A DNA stretch of 64,000 nt, taken from positions 9,652,501-9,716,500 of the forward strand of contig JAXCHB010000068.1 of the NCBI GenBank assembly GCA_036926305.1, written 5' to 3'. Shown here piece after piece: positions 33,160-44,700 of this stretch. Position numbers and translations under genes: made by a program. The stretch comes from Uropetala carovei. Lineage: Eukaryota; Arthropoda; Insecta; Odonata; Petaluridae. The first letter of the stretch is position 1. Every line of letters starts with the position of its first letter. The notes beneath the pieces are model-generated. The model searched no databases and was not told where the DNA came from. It was given only the letters and a program-made list of their open reading frames with translations.

Positions 33160-34523
33160 TAAATAGGATAATTAGGGTCAGGATGTTTTCGCTTTGTTCC
33201 AAATGAGCGTTCCATAGATTTCCGGTTATGTTCTTGACGGGTAACTTCTCTTTTTAAGGTCGAACAGTAGTCGGCCATCATGGACACATCCCACCGTCCC
33301 TGATATCTTCTTTCCATCTCTTTGATGTCCTGTTGAAATCTCTCACCCTGTTCTTCACTGAGGGCTCCTAAATTTTCGGGAAAGTAATCGAGATGAGAGT
33401 GTAAAAAATATAATTTTGAACTCATGTTACATCCCAGTATTTGCAGCTTGTCCAACATATTTCCCACGATTTTTTCTTACTGGGGATCTTTTACACTGCC
33501 AAGGAACTTCTTAACGACGTTCTTGAATGCATCCCATCCCTGAAGTTCTATTTCACTCATGGTATCAGTAAATTCGGTACCCTTCATGAATTGTCGAATT
33601 TGCGGTTCATCAAATATGCCCCGTTAGCTTCGGCTACAGATGGAAACTTACGGTAGGGATATCAGAAGGACGAGCTACTCTTGTCCAGCGCCTTTACGAA
33701 TTGCTTCATGATACCAAGTTTTATATGCAAAGGTGGCAATAAAACTTCCTGTGGGTCAACTAAACTGGCATGTTTCACATTTTTTGTTCCTGGTATGAAT
33801 CTTTCCCTTTTAGGCCAATTTTTATTTGTCCAATGTTTGTCCCTCGCTCTACTATCCAATTCACATAAGAAACAAGGGAATTTAGTATAGCCTCCTTGTT
33901 GATCCAATAAAATCTCGGAAACCTTTAGATCACCGCACAAAGACCACTCATGTTCGTTATATTTAATTTTTTGTAATACTGTTTGTAAATTTTCATATTA
34001 CTCTTTTAGGTATATTGAATGTGCGACTGGTATGGAAGCAAATTTGTTTCCATTATGCAATAACACTGCCTTTAAACTCCTTTTTGAAGAGTCAATAAAC
34101 AAACGCCAGTCCTTCGGGTCATAGGTTTCTTCTCCCAACGCAGGAATATTACAACAGAAAACCAGTTCACCTTCCATTCTAAAATAGTTACGAAACTCGT
34201 TCTCGCGATTGCTAAACCAGTAAAAGGTTGTTCCTGGGGCTAATAGATTCTTTTCTTTTAATCTTGATCCCAATAATTTACTCTTTTCCTAGTAAGACCT
34301 AAGTCCTGGACTAAATCGTTGAGTAAATAGATGCGGAGTTATGTCTTCGTTGTAAGATGAGAAATACATGTACATATTCCTCTGCTGTACACTCCGATAT
34401 GGATGAGGATTCGACATCCTCCAACTCAGCCGGCGGTGTAGGAATCGGGACGTCTGGTCCATACGGCGTAGGTCTTATAGTTGATGACAGGTTGGGATAT
34501 TTAATTCCTGCCTTATTGCTCAC
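33159..34523 (-). pseudogene. multicopy transposon-like protein family, broken copy
   Basis: Minus-strand readings in order: 34523 proline-rich start (PIPTPPAELEDVE), LLGSRLKEKNLLAPGTTFYW, EWRLFIDSS-like (DWRLFIDSSKRSLKAVLLHN), CGDLKVSEILLDQQGGYTKF, PCFLCELDSRARDKHW, LPPLHIKLGIMKQFVKALDK, then SSKLYFLHSHLDYFPENLGA and SEEQGERFQQDIKEMERRYQ. I recognise this as a protein family found in many near-identical copies in arthropod and other invertebrate genomes; its biochemical function is unknown to me. At least four frameshifts or stops (about 34300, 34000, 33940-33660, 33470) break it. It is a dead copy, not a host gene. Confidence 0.7.
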
Positions 34524-34639
34524 GTGCTTATGCCATTGTTGCCGCTTCTATAGAAGACGTATTCTATTTGATATTGTCGCTCGCGCGATCGCTATATGAC
34601 CACACCAAGAGTACTTTGTGCCAGGGTGCGTGATATCTT

Positions 34640-37130
34640 CGTGGCGCGCCCCTGGCTCACTTGTTCGTTTACCATAAATTGTTGCAACCTAATTCGTAGG
34701 CAGCAGAAGCATTAAGTCTATCCCTCTTTAGGACGACAGTAGTGTTGAATTTTTTATCATATTCTAATCAATGTTCAATGCATTAACGAAATTGTATAAC
34801 ATTGTACATATATAGGATTCGATAATAGCCATATAATATCGAATTGTGTAAAATATGTACGTGATAAGCCAAAACGAATGCCATTTTCGAATTCAGCGCA
34901 TAAATATTTATATAAATCACATATGCTTACCAAAACAGCAAAATCTTCGCAGGCCTGTGTTATCAGTCCATCAACGTAATTTTGGCCAGGATATTGTGTA
35001 CTTCGGTGAGTTTTTCTTTGCATTAAGTCACCTTCACAAAGAAATAAAATTTTGTGTTTTGCATCTCTTTAAATCATCTCATGATATTTTGGTTATATTC
35101 TCTTTTAGGGAATTTTAGTTCTTTTATTGGTAAATTGTATGACCCTACTTGGTTTAATAGCTGCCATGAAGCATTCCCAATGTTAATAGAAGACATCTGT
35201 TATGTAATGATCAACAGTTCTGAACTGAAAAGTTCTCTTGGCATGTATGGATTATGTACTAAGAAACCTTTAGTAATCAATCTGATTATTCTTTATCATA
35301 CTAGTGTAATTGCCCGTCATATGACGGGTATGCGTGGATTAAGTATTACGTTAAAATAAAATAAAAATTAATGACATCACTTTTAATTGAATTAAAACGT
35401 AACAAATTGATATAAAATCTACATAATCAAATGTTCCAGAAAGTAATAATATTCATGGGCAAATAAAAGTTGTTTGGCAAAAATATATTAATGAAAATTT
35501 ATTCGTTAAACATACTCATTGTCAGTGCCGTAACAAGGGCGGGGGAAGCAGGGCATCTGCCCCAGGCACATTATCGTCAAGTTATAATGCTCCAGCGCTT
35601 ATATGACCCCGACAATCCACAACTGTTTCTCAAGTGCGATTTTCACATATTTGAGGTTATCAAAGTATTAATACAGTTCACGTGCGAAAAATTTTTTTCG
35701 CCGTTTTGTTGTTTTTATAGCAGCTGTGCTTCTTAGATGCTCAATAAATCGGCGATAATCAGAGGTGGAAATGAGTTTGGGCCCAATAAAGTCAAAATAT
35801 CCGTACACGGTTTTCATGAACTGAGAGCTAAAGCTTACGACCTTATTGTTTTTACTTTGGTTTATTCAACCTGTTGAGAAGTTGATTTTCTTCTCATAAA
35901 AACTTCAATTTTGCGTTATTTTCAAAACCCAACCCGGATAAAGTGGTACGTCCAATCCTGGATAATGTAATGTACCTCGATTCTTTGACAGACCTAATAA
36001 AATTAACCCAAAATTATTACGTTATTGATCTTTGTGGAATGAACAATTCATCTTTTACTTCAACTCTCACAATTAGCTATATAGCTACCAGTTAAATTAA
36101 ATTTTCTACCAGATATCTTTCACACCCAGACAGTAAGGAAAATTGCTAAAGAAGGATTAAGACAAATCCTAAGAAGATAGTGTTGCTCATCAAGTCATGG
36201 GAGCGGGTTTTCAAACAGGAAGTTCCTTCCAGTCAGGAAAGAATATTGTTAGACCAGGCGCATGCGTACATGAGAAAATTTGTGCATTGTGAATTGGACC
36301 GATTTTTTAATTTGATATTGTACTTTACGAGTCATTGCTATTCTTGTTTCAACCATATAGCCCGTTTTCTCCGTTGATAGCTTTTATCACTATTTTATCT
36401 TTCCTCTTACTATATTTATTCCAAAAAACACTCAATTCCACAGAATTTTAGTAATTTCTTGAAAAAAGTTCTGATGTTTAGGAACATCATTGGAATTACC
36501 CCACCATGTATTTTTCGAAAATAAAAGTATTAACAACTGAATAACTAGCCGAGAGAAATTAATTATCTGTGTATTTAGACAGTTTTTGCCAATTGAGGAA
36601 GATTAAATTGCTTTGCGGCCGGTTAGCAATACCACATGATCCTCAAGGAATATACAATGCCACATTTATCGCCTTTACTATGTGGTCGCTTCCTTTATTT
36701 GATGTTTCTGTTGATGTTGAATTTTATTGGAATAGTTTGTTCTAATGATACGAATAACAACTTAAGGCTTATCAGAATTTTTAAATAAGTTATCTTTGAC
36801 AATTTTCCAAGTTAGCTTGTCCCCACTCTTCGCATCCTTTTATCAAATTGTAATTGCAAGTCCAATTGAAACTCCGAGATTGGAAAGATCCTTTGAAATT
36901 TTGGTCTCCTACAGTCTCCATTAGGTTTGACCATTTGCTTAGATGCCCAAAACACATGTATTGTACCCAATAATGAATTTTGTGCTTAGTTGATTTAGCT
37001 CATATTTAGCCATTATTTTTATCGTATAAGTTTGATGGAAATCAAAATGCCAGTGGAAATATTTTTATTGTGTCACATCGCCGTAATTTCAAATTTAATT
37101 AATTTTTCCTATATCATTTATTCGGAAAGG
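34640..37130. other. stretch without recognised gene
   Basis: AT-rich. It contains the Helitron end at 35301 and a MITE-like GC patch near 35530 (GGCGGGGGAAGCAGGGCA). No coding sequence was recognised. Confidence 0.5.
35301..35330 (-). mobile_element. Helitron 3' end, minus orientation
   Basis: CTAG at 35301-35304 is followed inward by the near-perfect hairpin TGCCCGTCATATGACGGGTA at 35311-35330; A at 35300 gives the A/T insertion rule. The body runs rightward, with an unknown 5' end. Confidence 0.65.
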
Positions 37131-37131
37131 A

Positions 37132-37212
37132 TAAGGCTGGGTTACTACTCATTGGATTCGAGGGGCCGAGGTCGGAGATTGTTATCGTCTCAACCGCCCA
37201 GGGCAGCCATGT
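37132..37212 (+). other. possible orphan exon
   Basis: A GC-rich, open 81-base patch after TTCGGAAAG and before a good donor (CAT|GTAAGTC at 37213). The open frame reads SRGRGRRLLSSQPPRA in part. No family was recognised. It could be chance. Confidence 0.2.
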
Positions 37213-37700
37213 AAGTCTTCATTTAAAATCGTCTTCAAGGAATTAATTTACTTTCCTGCATTGTTTCGCAATAAGTGACAAGAGTTTTTTGAATTATTTT
37301 ATGATATATGTTTATTGCATAATCATAAACCGTTTGATACCAAACATTAATTTATTTGCCGTCAATAAATTAATGCATTTTGTTGTACATAAATGATTGA
37401 TAATACACATGCCACGACATTGTTTGGGCGAATTCGGTCCCCAAAGCTTTCAAGACCGTGCGTTTATATTCGTCCAAATTTTATACTCGTTAAAAACTGA
37501 TTTAACCGGGAATAAAAACACACCTCTATTAAGGCCAAGACTACTTGAGGAGTCACGAAGGTGTCGCGAGTGTTTTACACGGGTCGATTACATCCGTTCA
37601 GAGGCAGGACTTATTGCAGCTCCGTAAACGGGATCGACGAAGAATAATAATGAAGAGAAAGGCGTTTTTTGTGGTGCTTTATGCTATTACGATTCGCCAC

Positions 37701-37706
37701 TTTATT
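37701..37706 (-). terminator. polyadenylation signal of kinin gene
   Basis: Minus-strand AATAAA, 87 bases past the kinin stop codon. Confidence 0.75.
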
Positions 37707-37792
37707 GAGAAAGGGCCGTCGGGAGAACATGTGGAGGCCGATCGCTGACACGCGGCTCCTGCAGCCTCCGCGAGGGTGAGGCGTTCACGCGC

Positions 37793-37946
37793 CTAAGCCG
37801 TTCCCGCTCTCTTCCCGCCCCACGGGAAGAAGTCTGCACCGACCGCCCTCCTGTTCTGCCTAGCCGGCTGGAGCTTGGCCGCGCGCCACAGGGCTGCCAA
37901 CCTCTTCCTTTCCCACGACATGGCGTCACTCACCATCGGACCGTTC
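37793..37946 (-). CDS. Lk: kinin exon 3 (last kinin and stop)
   Basis: The acceptor CTTCTTTTATATAG abuts 37946. The split codon AT|G joins exon 2. It encodes RRAVGADFFPWGGKR, then AGTA and stop at 37793-37795. Confidence 0.92.
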
Positions 37947-40900
37947 CTATATAAAAGAAGGCGAATGTGTATATACATATCTTTATGAGGAAGAAATCCC
38001 TTTTTTTAAATTGGAAATAGAAATAAAAAGCTGTCGAAAATTATTATTCTAGGAATATATGAGGGAATTTGTGCCAGCGTTTATTAGCTCTCACGGCGTT
38101 TAAATTAAAATACTTTCTTTATTTGGATTTCTTGGTCAATTTTTTGCCTCGATGGCTATCAAATGCCGTTAAGTAAGGCTTACAGCGTTGATATATAAAA
38201 GAACGACATTCGTAAAGACTATCATGGTGCCTTCCAAAATTAAACTGAAATTTTATTTTCGAGTATTTCATTTCGTCCAATTTGCAATTTAATAAGTATA
38301 ATTGAAAATTCGCGCTGTAATTCATGGTTATAAATTAGTCCATGGAGGAAAAAATTCAGTAAAATATTTCTGTAATAAGCGAGATAAGCGCAAAAATACG
38401 TTTTGTTGAATTAGTAAAAATTGAATGCAAGCCAAGGAGAATGAATACTGTCAGATTAATGAGAGTGCCAAGCAATCTGAAACAAAAATAATCGAGGAGA
38501 GACAGGATGGGACGGCGAAAGAGATTGTCAATGGCCATATATTAGAATTTGAACTAGGTATGTATTTAAATCGAGTTTTTAAAGAGTAATCAATTAAGGA
38601 ACGGAGTCGGGAAGTTGAAAATACATATCACGGAAGATGTCGACAGTTATTGTAAGGGGACAGTCCATTTATCATACTGCGTCTTTATCGTATCGTATTG
38701 AGATTATGACTAATTGTAAGTAACGTGTGACGAGAGAGAAGTGCCGTTGGTGAAGGAAAAGCGAGACTACTGTCTTCATATTTTAATAGTGCGCCATGTC
38801 AGAAGCCATGTTCAAGTATCCAAGTTGTCGTTTGACAAGAAAAAGTTACAAAATCTTCGGAAAGCCGTCTTAGAAATTTGCGATATGTTCTACCACAATG
38901 TGTGTGTGGGAGACTTGATGAGGTGTCCTTGGTTGCAGTCCTTACATTGTGGCCGTCAGCTGACTTCTCGAGGAAGCAGGGCTCCTTCTGCCCCTCCCGA
39001 ATGGCCTTCCCCAAACCGCTCCTGCTTCGTTATCTCCTCCTTCCCTGCTGCCTACAGCCTCCTCTGGTTGACCCAGTGACATCCAGTCTACCGCTCCTGA
39101 AGGAAATACCCACTTGTGTAACTTGATTTTTGAATCGACATTACACTCAAACATTTGCGCATTCAGACATCCATTCATCCCTTAATGCAGTGCTCCCCAA
39201 CCGGTGTGCCGCGGCACATTAGAATGCCGCGAGGAAGTCACTAGTGTGCCACACATTCGGAGGGTATCTAATTTTCACAAAAGCGTTTGGAATAGACAAT
39301 TTCGCATAAATTTTATCATCCAAGGAATTTACCCTGAAACTACGAGAGGAATTGAAAGACCTTATCAACGATCATACAGCTTAAAATTAGTGTGCTACCT
39401 TTAGATGTCTTTTGTCTAAAAGCTAAAGGTGAATATACTTCAATAGCTGAATATGTCATCGATATGACGCTTCAAATTCAACAACGTATTTATGCGAATT
39501 TAGTTGTTCGTATATTATGTATTTACGCAGTGAAATTAATTAGGAGTGGTTTTAAGCATGCTTGAAGGTGTGCCGTGGAGCAAAAATGGTTGGGAAGCAC
39601 TGCCTTAATGCATACACTCATTCGGTCGTCCTCTCGAAGCTTTATTTCAGTAACATGTAAGATATTTGATGCGGTATTCAGAAGGATCTCTAATTTTTAG
39701 CGCTTTTTTAAAAAAAAGAGCTTATGTATTCGGTTCATCCGTCTGTCTGTCTGACCGTGTACAAAATAACTCAAAAATTAAGCTACAAACACCAAATCTT
39801 CAGGACATATAGTTCTACATTCGAACTAGATATGGAAAAAAATTTGGGGTCCGTCCGTCTGTCCGTTTGCCTTTTAACAGGATATTAGAAAACCCTTTAC
39901 GACTTATCTATACGGGTCCATTATGACCTTCGTATTGTTGACCGTATTCACAGCAATGAATGTTTTAGTATGTAGAATGCTATTAAGCAAAAGTAAGTGG
40001 AATTACACTGTTCTACAATTTTATTCTATGAAATACGTTGTCGTTGTTATTTAATGCCAATTGTTTTTGAAGAAATGTTTACGTGTTATGCTGCTTAACA
40101 CTGTAATGTGAGATTAGTTAATTTTTCGAAACAAAAGTGGAATTACATAGGTCAAAAAATGTATTTACATAATGTATTGAATGTTATTAAAGATGCAAAA
40201 TTTTCAAGATAGGTTGGTCTTCAGAGAAAAGTTTTTATTTAAGTATTCTTAAAAAAAAGTTCTTATATAATTTGCTCTGCAATTCTTTCCTCACTTGTTT
40301 TAGATTGGCTATGGAAAATACCTGTGTAGTAGACCTAGACCGAAAATTCAGCTATGATTAAGAGGTCTTTGCGGCTGTTTCTGGCTTGCATTAATTATTT
40401 CTTTAAAGTACATTTGGCAGCATTTACGTTAAGGATCATGGATTTCCTTTGCTTTTTAGTGATTTTCGTCAACTTGTTCTGTGTTATACATCTCAATCTA
40501 CGTACATACATATAACACAGTTGTGTTTTGATTTAATACATTGAGTATGGCCATAACTTTAGCTTACATTTTTAACATTAGATCATAAGGAAACCAAGAA
40601 TTTTTATTTTACTTGCACAGAAATTAACGCCAATTCTAAATATATCCACATATAAAATAATAAATAAAGCAAGAAACATTACGTAGTCACGGCCCACATG
40701 AACACCTTTCGAGATCTCCAGTTTGGGAACCACCACGGAATTATGAATGAACTAAAATAGATATCTATCTAGTATTCAAAAGAATTAAAGTGCAGTTAAT
40801 AGCAGGCGACGAAAAGTGCAGAGAATGGACGAGGACCCCAACCTCTTTGTCCGTCTTCCTCTTCCGTCTCGTCATCCTCCGCCCCTCCGTCCCTCTTTCC

Positions 40901-41314
40901 GCCCCAAGGGAAGAAGGCCCTCGCGACCACAGGCTCAGGACGGGGACCCCTCTTCCCTCCCCACGCAGAGAACTGGTTCCTCTTGCCTCCCCACGCGTTG
41001 AAACCCACTCTCTTGTCCGCTTCCTCCACCTGGGGTCCCTGCCGCCCCACACCTTTGGGCCAGTCTCCCGGCCCCAGCCTCTTCCCTCCCCAAGCGTTGA
41101 AAGTCACCCTCTTTCCTTCCACCGGCGCCCATCCGTTCCTCCCTTCGTCATCCTCTTCCGGGAGCCGCACCACTTCCTCCACCGCGCTCTCGCTGCCGGG
41201 GCAAGGCGCTTCGGCCGCTTCGGCTGCTGCTTTGAGCGGAGGAGAGGCCGCCAGTGCCATGGTGAGCGTGGCGAGGTGGACCAGCCATATGCAGAGGTTA
41301 CGCCTTGGTGTCAT
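37793..41314 (-). CDS. Lk: kinin (leucokinin-type) neuropeptide precursor, three exons
   Basis: Kinins are secreted, C-terminally amidated FxxWG peptides that act through a GPCR on Malpighian tubules and gut to drive diuresis and contraction. Joined exons 41314-40843, 39096-38946 and 37946-37793 encode 258 residues. Residues 1-25 are a signal peptide (LCIWLVHLATLTMALAA core). Five copies are bounded by dibasic sites and carry the amidation glycine: VTFNAWGGKR (70-79), VGFNAWGGKR (103-112), NQFSAWGGKR (113-122), AFFPWGGKR (133-141, possibly N-extended after KR) and AVGADFFPWGGKR (about 241-253 after RR). Splice phases 1 and 2 match on both sides. Acidic spacers are usual for the family. The start at 41314 is preferred because a further in-frame ATG at 41416 directly abuts the TATA box, so it would lie upstream of transcription start. 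Confidence 0.93.
38946..39096 (-). CDS. Lk: kinin exon 2 (spacer with degenerate kinin-like motif)
   Basis: The acceptor TATTTCCTTCAG abuts 39096 and the donor ACAAT|GTAAGG ends it at 38946; 151 bases link phase 1 to phase 2 with no stop. It encodes acidic spacer (SLGQPEEAVGSREGGDNEAG) and AVWGRPFGRGRR, which could be a decayed kinin or a differently processed peptide. Confidence 0.82.
39188..39602. mobile_element. hAT MITE in kinin intron 1
   Basis: Starts CAGTGCTCCCCAACCGG and ends TGGTTGGGAAGCACTG. Perfect 8-bp duplication CCTTAATG at 39180-39187 and 39603-39610. Confidence 0.9.
39611..40842 (-). other. rest of kinin intron 1
   Basis: AT-rich. It includes a CTGTCTGTCTG-type simple repeat near 39750 and another GTCCGTCTGTCCG near 39853. 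No further exon with kinin motifs was seen. Confidence 0.6.
40843..41314 (-). CDS. Lk: kinin exon 1 (signal peptide and four kinins)
   Basis: The ATG is at 41314-41312. The donor AAAGAG|GTTGGG ends coding at 40843 in phase 1. It holds the signal peptide and the peptides ending FNAWGG, FNAWGG, FSAWGG and FFPWGG, each followed by KR. Confidence 0.92.
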
Positions 41315-41416
41315 CCTGAGAGGGCCCCGGATATACTGCGGTGATAGGATATCCCGACCACCTGTTGGAGGAGGGGAAATCGAGAATCTCTCAGACGCGG
41401 GAACAAATCGAGTCAT

Positions 41417-41426
41417 CCTTTTTATA
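41417..41426 (-). promoter_or_regulatory. TATA box of kinin gene
   Basis: Minus-strand TATAAAAAGG, about 100 bases upstream of the kinin start codon. Its TATA (41423-41426) is one border duplication of the MITE at 41427-41705. Confidence 0.7.
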
Positions 41427-41705
41427 GTCTGTTCACTTTCTTAAGTCTCTTGACCTTCATAGAGCAAGTAGCCAATCACGAACGTTTCCCCTTCCATCGC
41501 CCCTCACACTTTCGCGCGGGAGGACAGATACCCAATCACGAACAGCAACAGCAAGGAAACGGCGGTAGAAATGGCAACGCAGACCGATGTGAACGATTCG
41601 AGAGCAAGAGTAACACTGAGTTTCCCCCACTATCTTTCCAAGAACCGTCTCCTATTGGCTGCTGCTAAGTCTTCAAGGTCAAGAGACTTTAGATAGTGAA
41701 CAGAC
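41427..41705. mobile_element. 279-bp MITE at the kinin promoter
   Basis: Terminal inverted repeats of about 31 bp: GTCTGTTCACTTTCTTAAGT... and its inverse ending ...GATAGTGAACAGAC. TATA flanks both ends (41423-41426, 41706-41709). Inside are three CCAAT boxes (about 41472 and 41530 forward in GCCAATCACGAAC/CCCAATCACGAAC, 41654 reverse) and an E2F-like TTTCGCGCGGG at about 41510. No coding capacity. Confidence 0.75.
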
Positions 41706-41709
41706 TATA

Positions 41710-44700
41710 GACCAAAGGAAATTTTTTCAAAAAACTAATAATTCTGTCACACATTAAGGTTCGTTCTTATCAATAATAGCGGTTAATGAGGGTCAGAAAT
41801 GTAAAAATGGTTTAAACGACTTTAAGGTTGATCGATCGGTCGGTCGATCCTACCAAAATTAGACTCAAAGAGCCACTCGAATAACCAAACTGTGGGTTTG
41901 GTTAAATGCTTTGACAATTTATTCACCCATTCCTTAATTGTCTGTCATAAAATTCCAAGATTGAATATTTATCTAGGCACTTTCGAACATACTCCGCAGT
42001 TGAATTTCATTTCTTTCAACGAATGGTTCGTTTGCGGATTTGTTGTTTTATCCATAAAATCTTAAAACGAGAGTGGCTTTTCAGTCAGTGGCCTACGACG
42101 AAAAAATGTGGATGATTCTTTTAAGTTTGTTAAGCTCGACAATTTTTCTAGCTGTAATACTTTCGTGAAATATAGTGACGCCGAGGAAAAATAAAAAATG
42201 GGATTTATACAAACTCCGAATATTAGCTTATTTACGTCGAGTATATAAAAAATATACACTTTTAAATTCGAGATTTACGAGACGTAAACATCATTGCGAA
42301 GCAGTCCGACGCGTAGGTATACGAAGAATCCTCTCAGGCCCATCAAATCCGAAAGCTCGAATTTTTTTCAAATATGTATTTTCGCCTTCTGAAACCCGTT
42401 CGCCTGCTTTCCTTTCTCTGATCATCCTTTAGATTCGGCGCGGCATGTAAAGCAACACCAAAAGAGTGGTTTCCGTCGAGGTGCGTGAGCAAGGATAAGA
42501 GAGGAGGTGGACGGGGGAGAGGATAAGAAGAAGGAATGCGGCGCGGCGAGGAGGGGCGAGAAAGAAGAGAGGAATAAGACGAGGTGGATGCTCGCGTTGG
42601 TAGTGGTGCACGGGCGGGGAGATAAGAGGATGAATAGGAGAGGGATTGAAGGATTGTCGCGGAGATTCCCACATGGGCCTCGGTATTCAACACGTATTCC
42701 GCATAGTAACGCCGAAGAAAGGTTTAGATTGAGAGGATGCGGAGAGAGGGAAGAGGGGCGACGGAGAGATGGAGGGGTTGCGGATGAGGGGTGCGGGGAG
42801 GCGGTGAAGAGGGTGAGGGTTATAGCGCGTCGTATTTTCGGTCGCCTCGCTCCCGACGAAGTCCATGACGCATGTGAGAATTAAAAAATAAATAAAGCAT
42901 AAACGCGAAAAGAAAAAGTGAAAAATATACTTGGCAGGCAAATAGTACTTGTATGCAAATGGTGAAAACTTGTGGAAAATATCCGGCAGTGCATTTTGAG
43001 TCATGGTGCAGAGAGCATATTCGTCGGAAATTGGTTTAGGCAATATTTAGTCGTAAATGGTTATCAGTCGTTAACGTTCGATGCTTTGGACTCGAGCGCT
43101 GCATTGGGCTGTAGTAATCTGTGACCCCTCGACTAACCGACCAGTTACATTTGGGAAAAAATTAGCTATTTATATTAACTACATGGAAGCTTTCTCGAAG
43201 ACTATAAATTTAATTTGAATATAAAACTTTTAAGTGTTCACATTACTAATTTGTGACATAGAATGCTATTTATTTAGCTGCGCAAATTAATAATTAGCCA
43301 TCTTAAATAGTTAGGTTTCCTATTTTATTATTTTATAAAGACTATTTCATCTTTGTATTTTAACGACGATTTCGTTACGCATAGAAACAGTTACCTACTC
43401 CTAATTTATAAAATTGCATATTCCATAATTATTTCTCATGCATGTAAAAATACGCATTATTAATAACAGTTATAAGACGAAAAAGATAAAAATAAAATTA
43501 AGTAAAAAAATTTGTCTACATACTTCTACTTAAAATTGCACTCAAAGGTAGAAAATAATTTTTGCTGGACCAAAATATTATTTAAAAAATTTGTATGCTT
43601 GGTAAAGTGGGTGGAGTTTTTTCTCTTCTAATTCTTATATTTCATCTTCCACCTAAATTAGTTCTTATTGTTGGCCACTTACTTAACACATACTCAATTA
43701 ATGCCACTCACTTTTACGAAACAAATTTTTGAATAATATTTTTTTCTAAAAAAATTATTTTCTTCCTTAGAGTGGAATTTTAAGTAAAAGTGTGTGTATA
43801 CAAAAGTTTTTTTTTACTTAATTTTATTTTTTTATGAATAAAGACGAAGCAGGCTAGGCTCGAATGTGACGCAAAGCAAGCTAATTCGTATCCTGTATCT
43901 TCTGCAACCCCACTAGCAAGAGTCTCCTTCAAAAGACGGTTTCTGGAGATGCGCGGTCTGTACAAGTTTACATATTTAGGTAATAAATCTACAGCTGGAG
44001 CCTAATAACAAAGCCTCGAATGAATGGAGCAGAAAATGAGTGTCGAAACGCAACACATTGCGAAAATAACTTGTACGTGTCTCTCTTCCTTTTTCTATTT
44101 CATAATCATAGAATTAGTTTATTGGAATTTCGTTCATAATTTTTCTCCCTAAAAACTACGAACTGTCATTCGTCGAGGGGTCGCTCCATAATTCAACGTC
44201 GGTCGCGAATCAATCGCTTCTACATAAAAATAGTATAGGATTAAAACTGTTAAATATAGGGACACTAGAGAAGCCTTCATTTCAAATTTGAAATGTTGTT
44301 AGCATTTTTAATAGTAAAAACAGAGAAGCTTGAAAGTTTATTGAATATTATTTTTTAAAAAATTAATATCTATAATACTTAAGTACTTAACTTAAATTCC
44401 TGTCAGTATCACGGAAAGAAAATTATATTGCCTTATCCTTCCCCTCCCTCCTCTGTCTCTCTCTCTCCTCCTTCCCTCTCACTCCCTCTGCCTCCCTCCG
44501 TCCCTGCCTCTCGCTCGATACATTTACGTAAATGCTTCGTATTTCCATCGTATGACATACGAGTATTGAGGCAATAATAAGAATCTCGAGTCTCAACAAT
44601 GATATTCGTCCTCTAGGAAACTTATCGATAAAGGCGCGGTATTTGGTCAAAATTTCTCACATTTTCGTTAAATATGAGTAATTTCGAAGGGAAGGCGAAA

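Noticed and set aside
37732..37792. Extension of the kinin protein past 37793
   Set aside because: The frame has a clear stop at 37793-37795 followed by a polyadenylation signal; the longer frame over this stretch is another reading frame.
40790..41344. Long plus-strand open frame over the kinin exon
   Set aside because: It is antisense to kinin exon 1; the minus strand has repeated FxxWGGKR motifs with signal peptide and splice sites, and the plus frame has no recognisable content.
41314..41416. Upstream in-frame ATG at 41416 as the kinin start
   Set aside because: It directly abuts the TATA box, hence upstream of the probable transcription start, and the hydrophobic signal peptide begins properly at 41314.
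42343..42884. Open frames on both strands of the purine-rich patch
   Set aside because: Low-complexity, RGE/SPS-rich translations with no motif or splice support.
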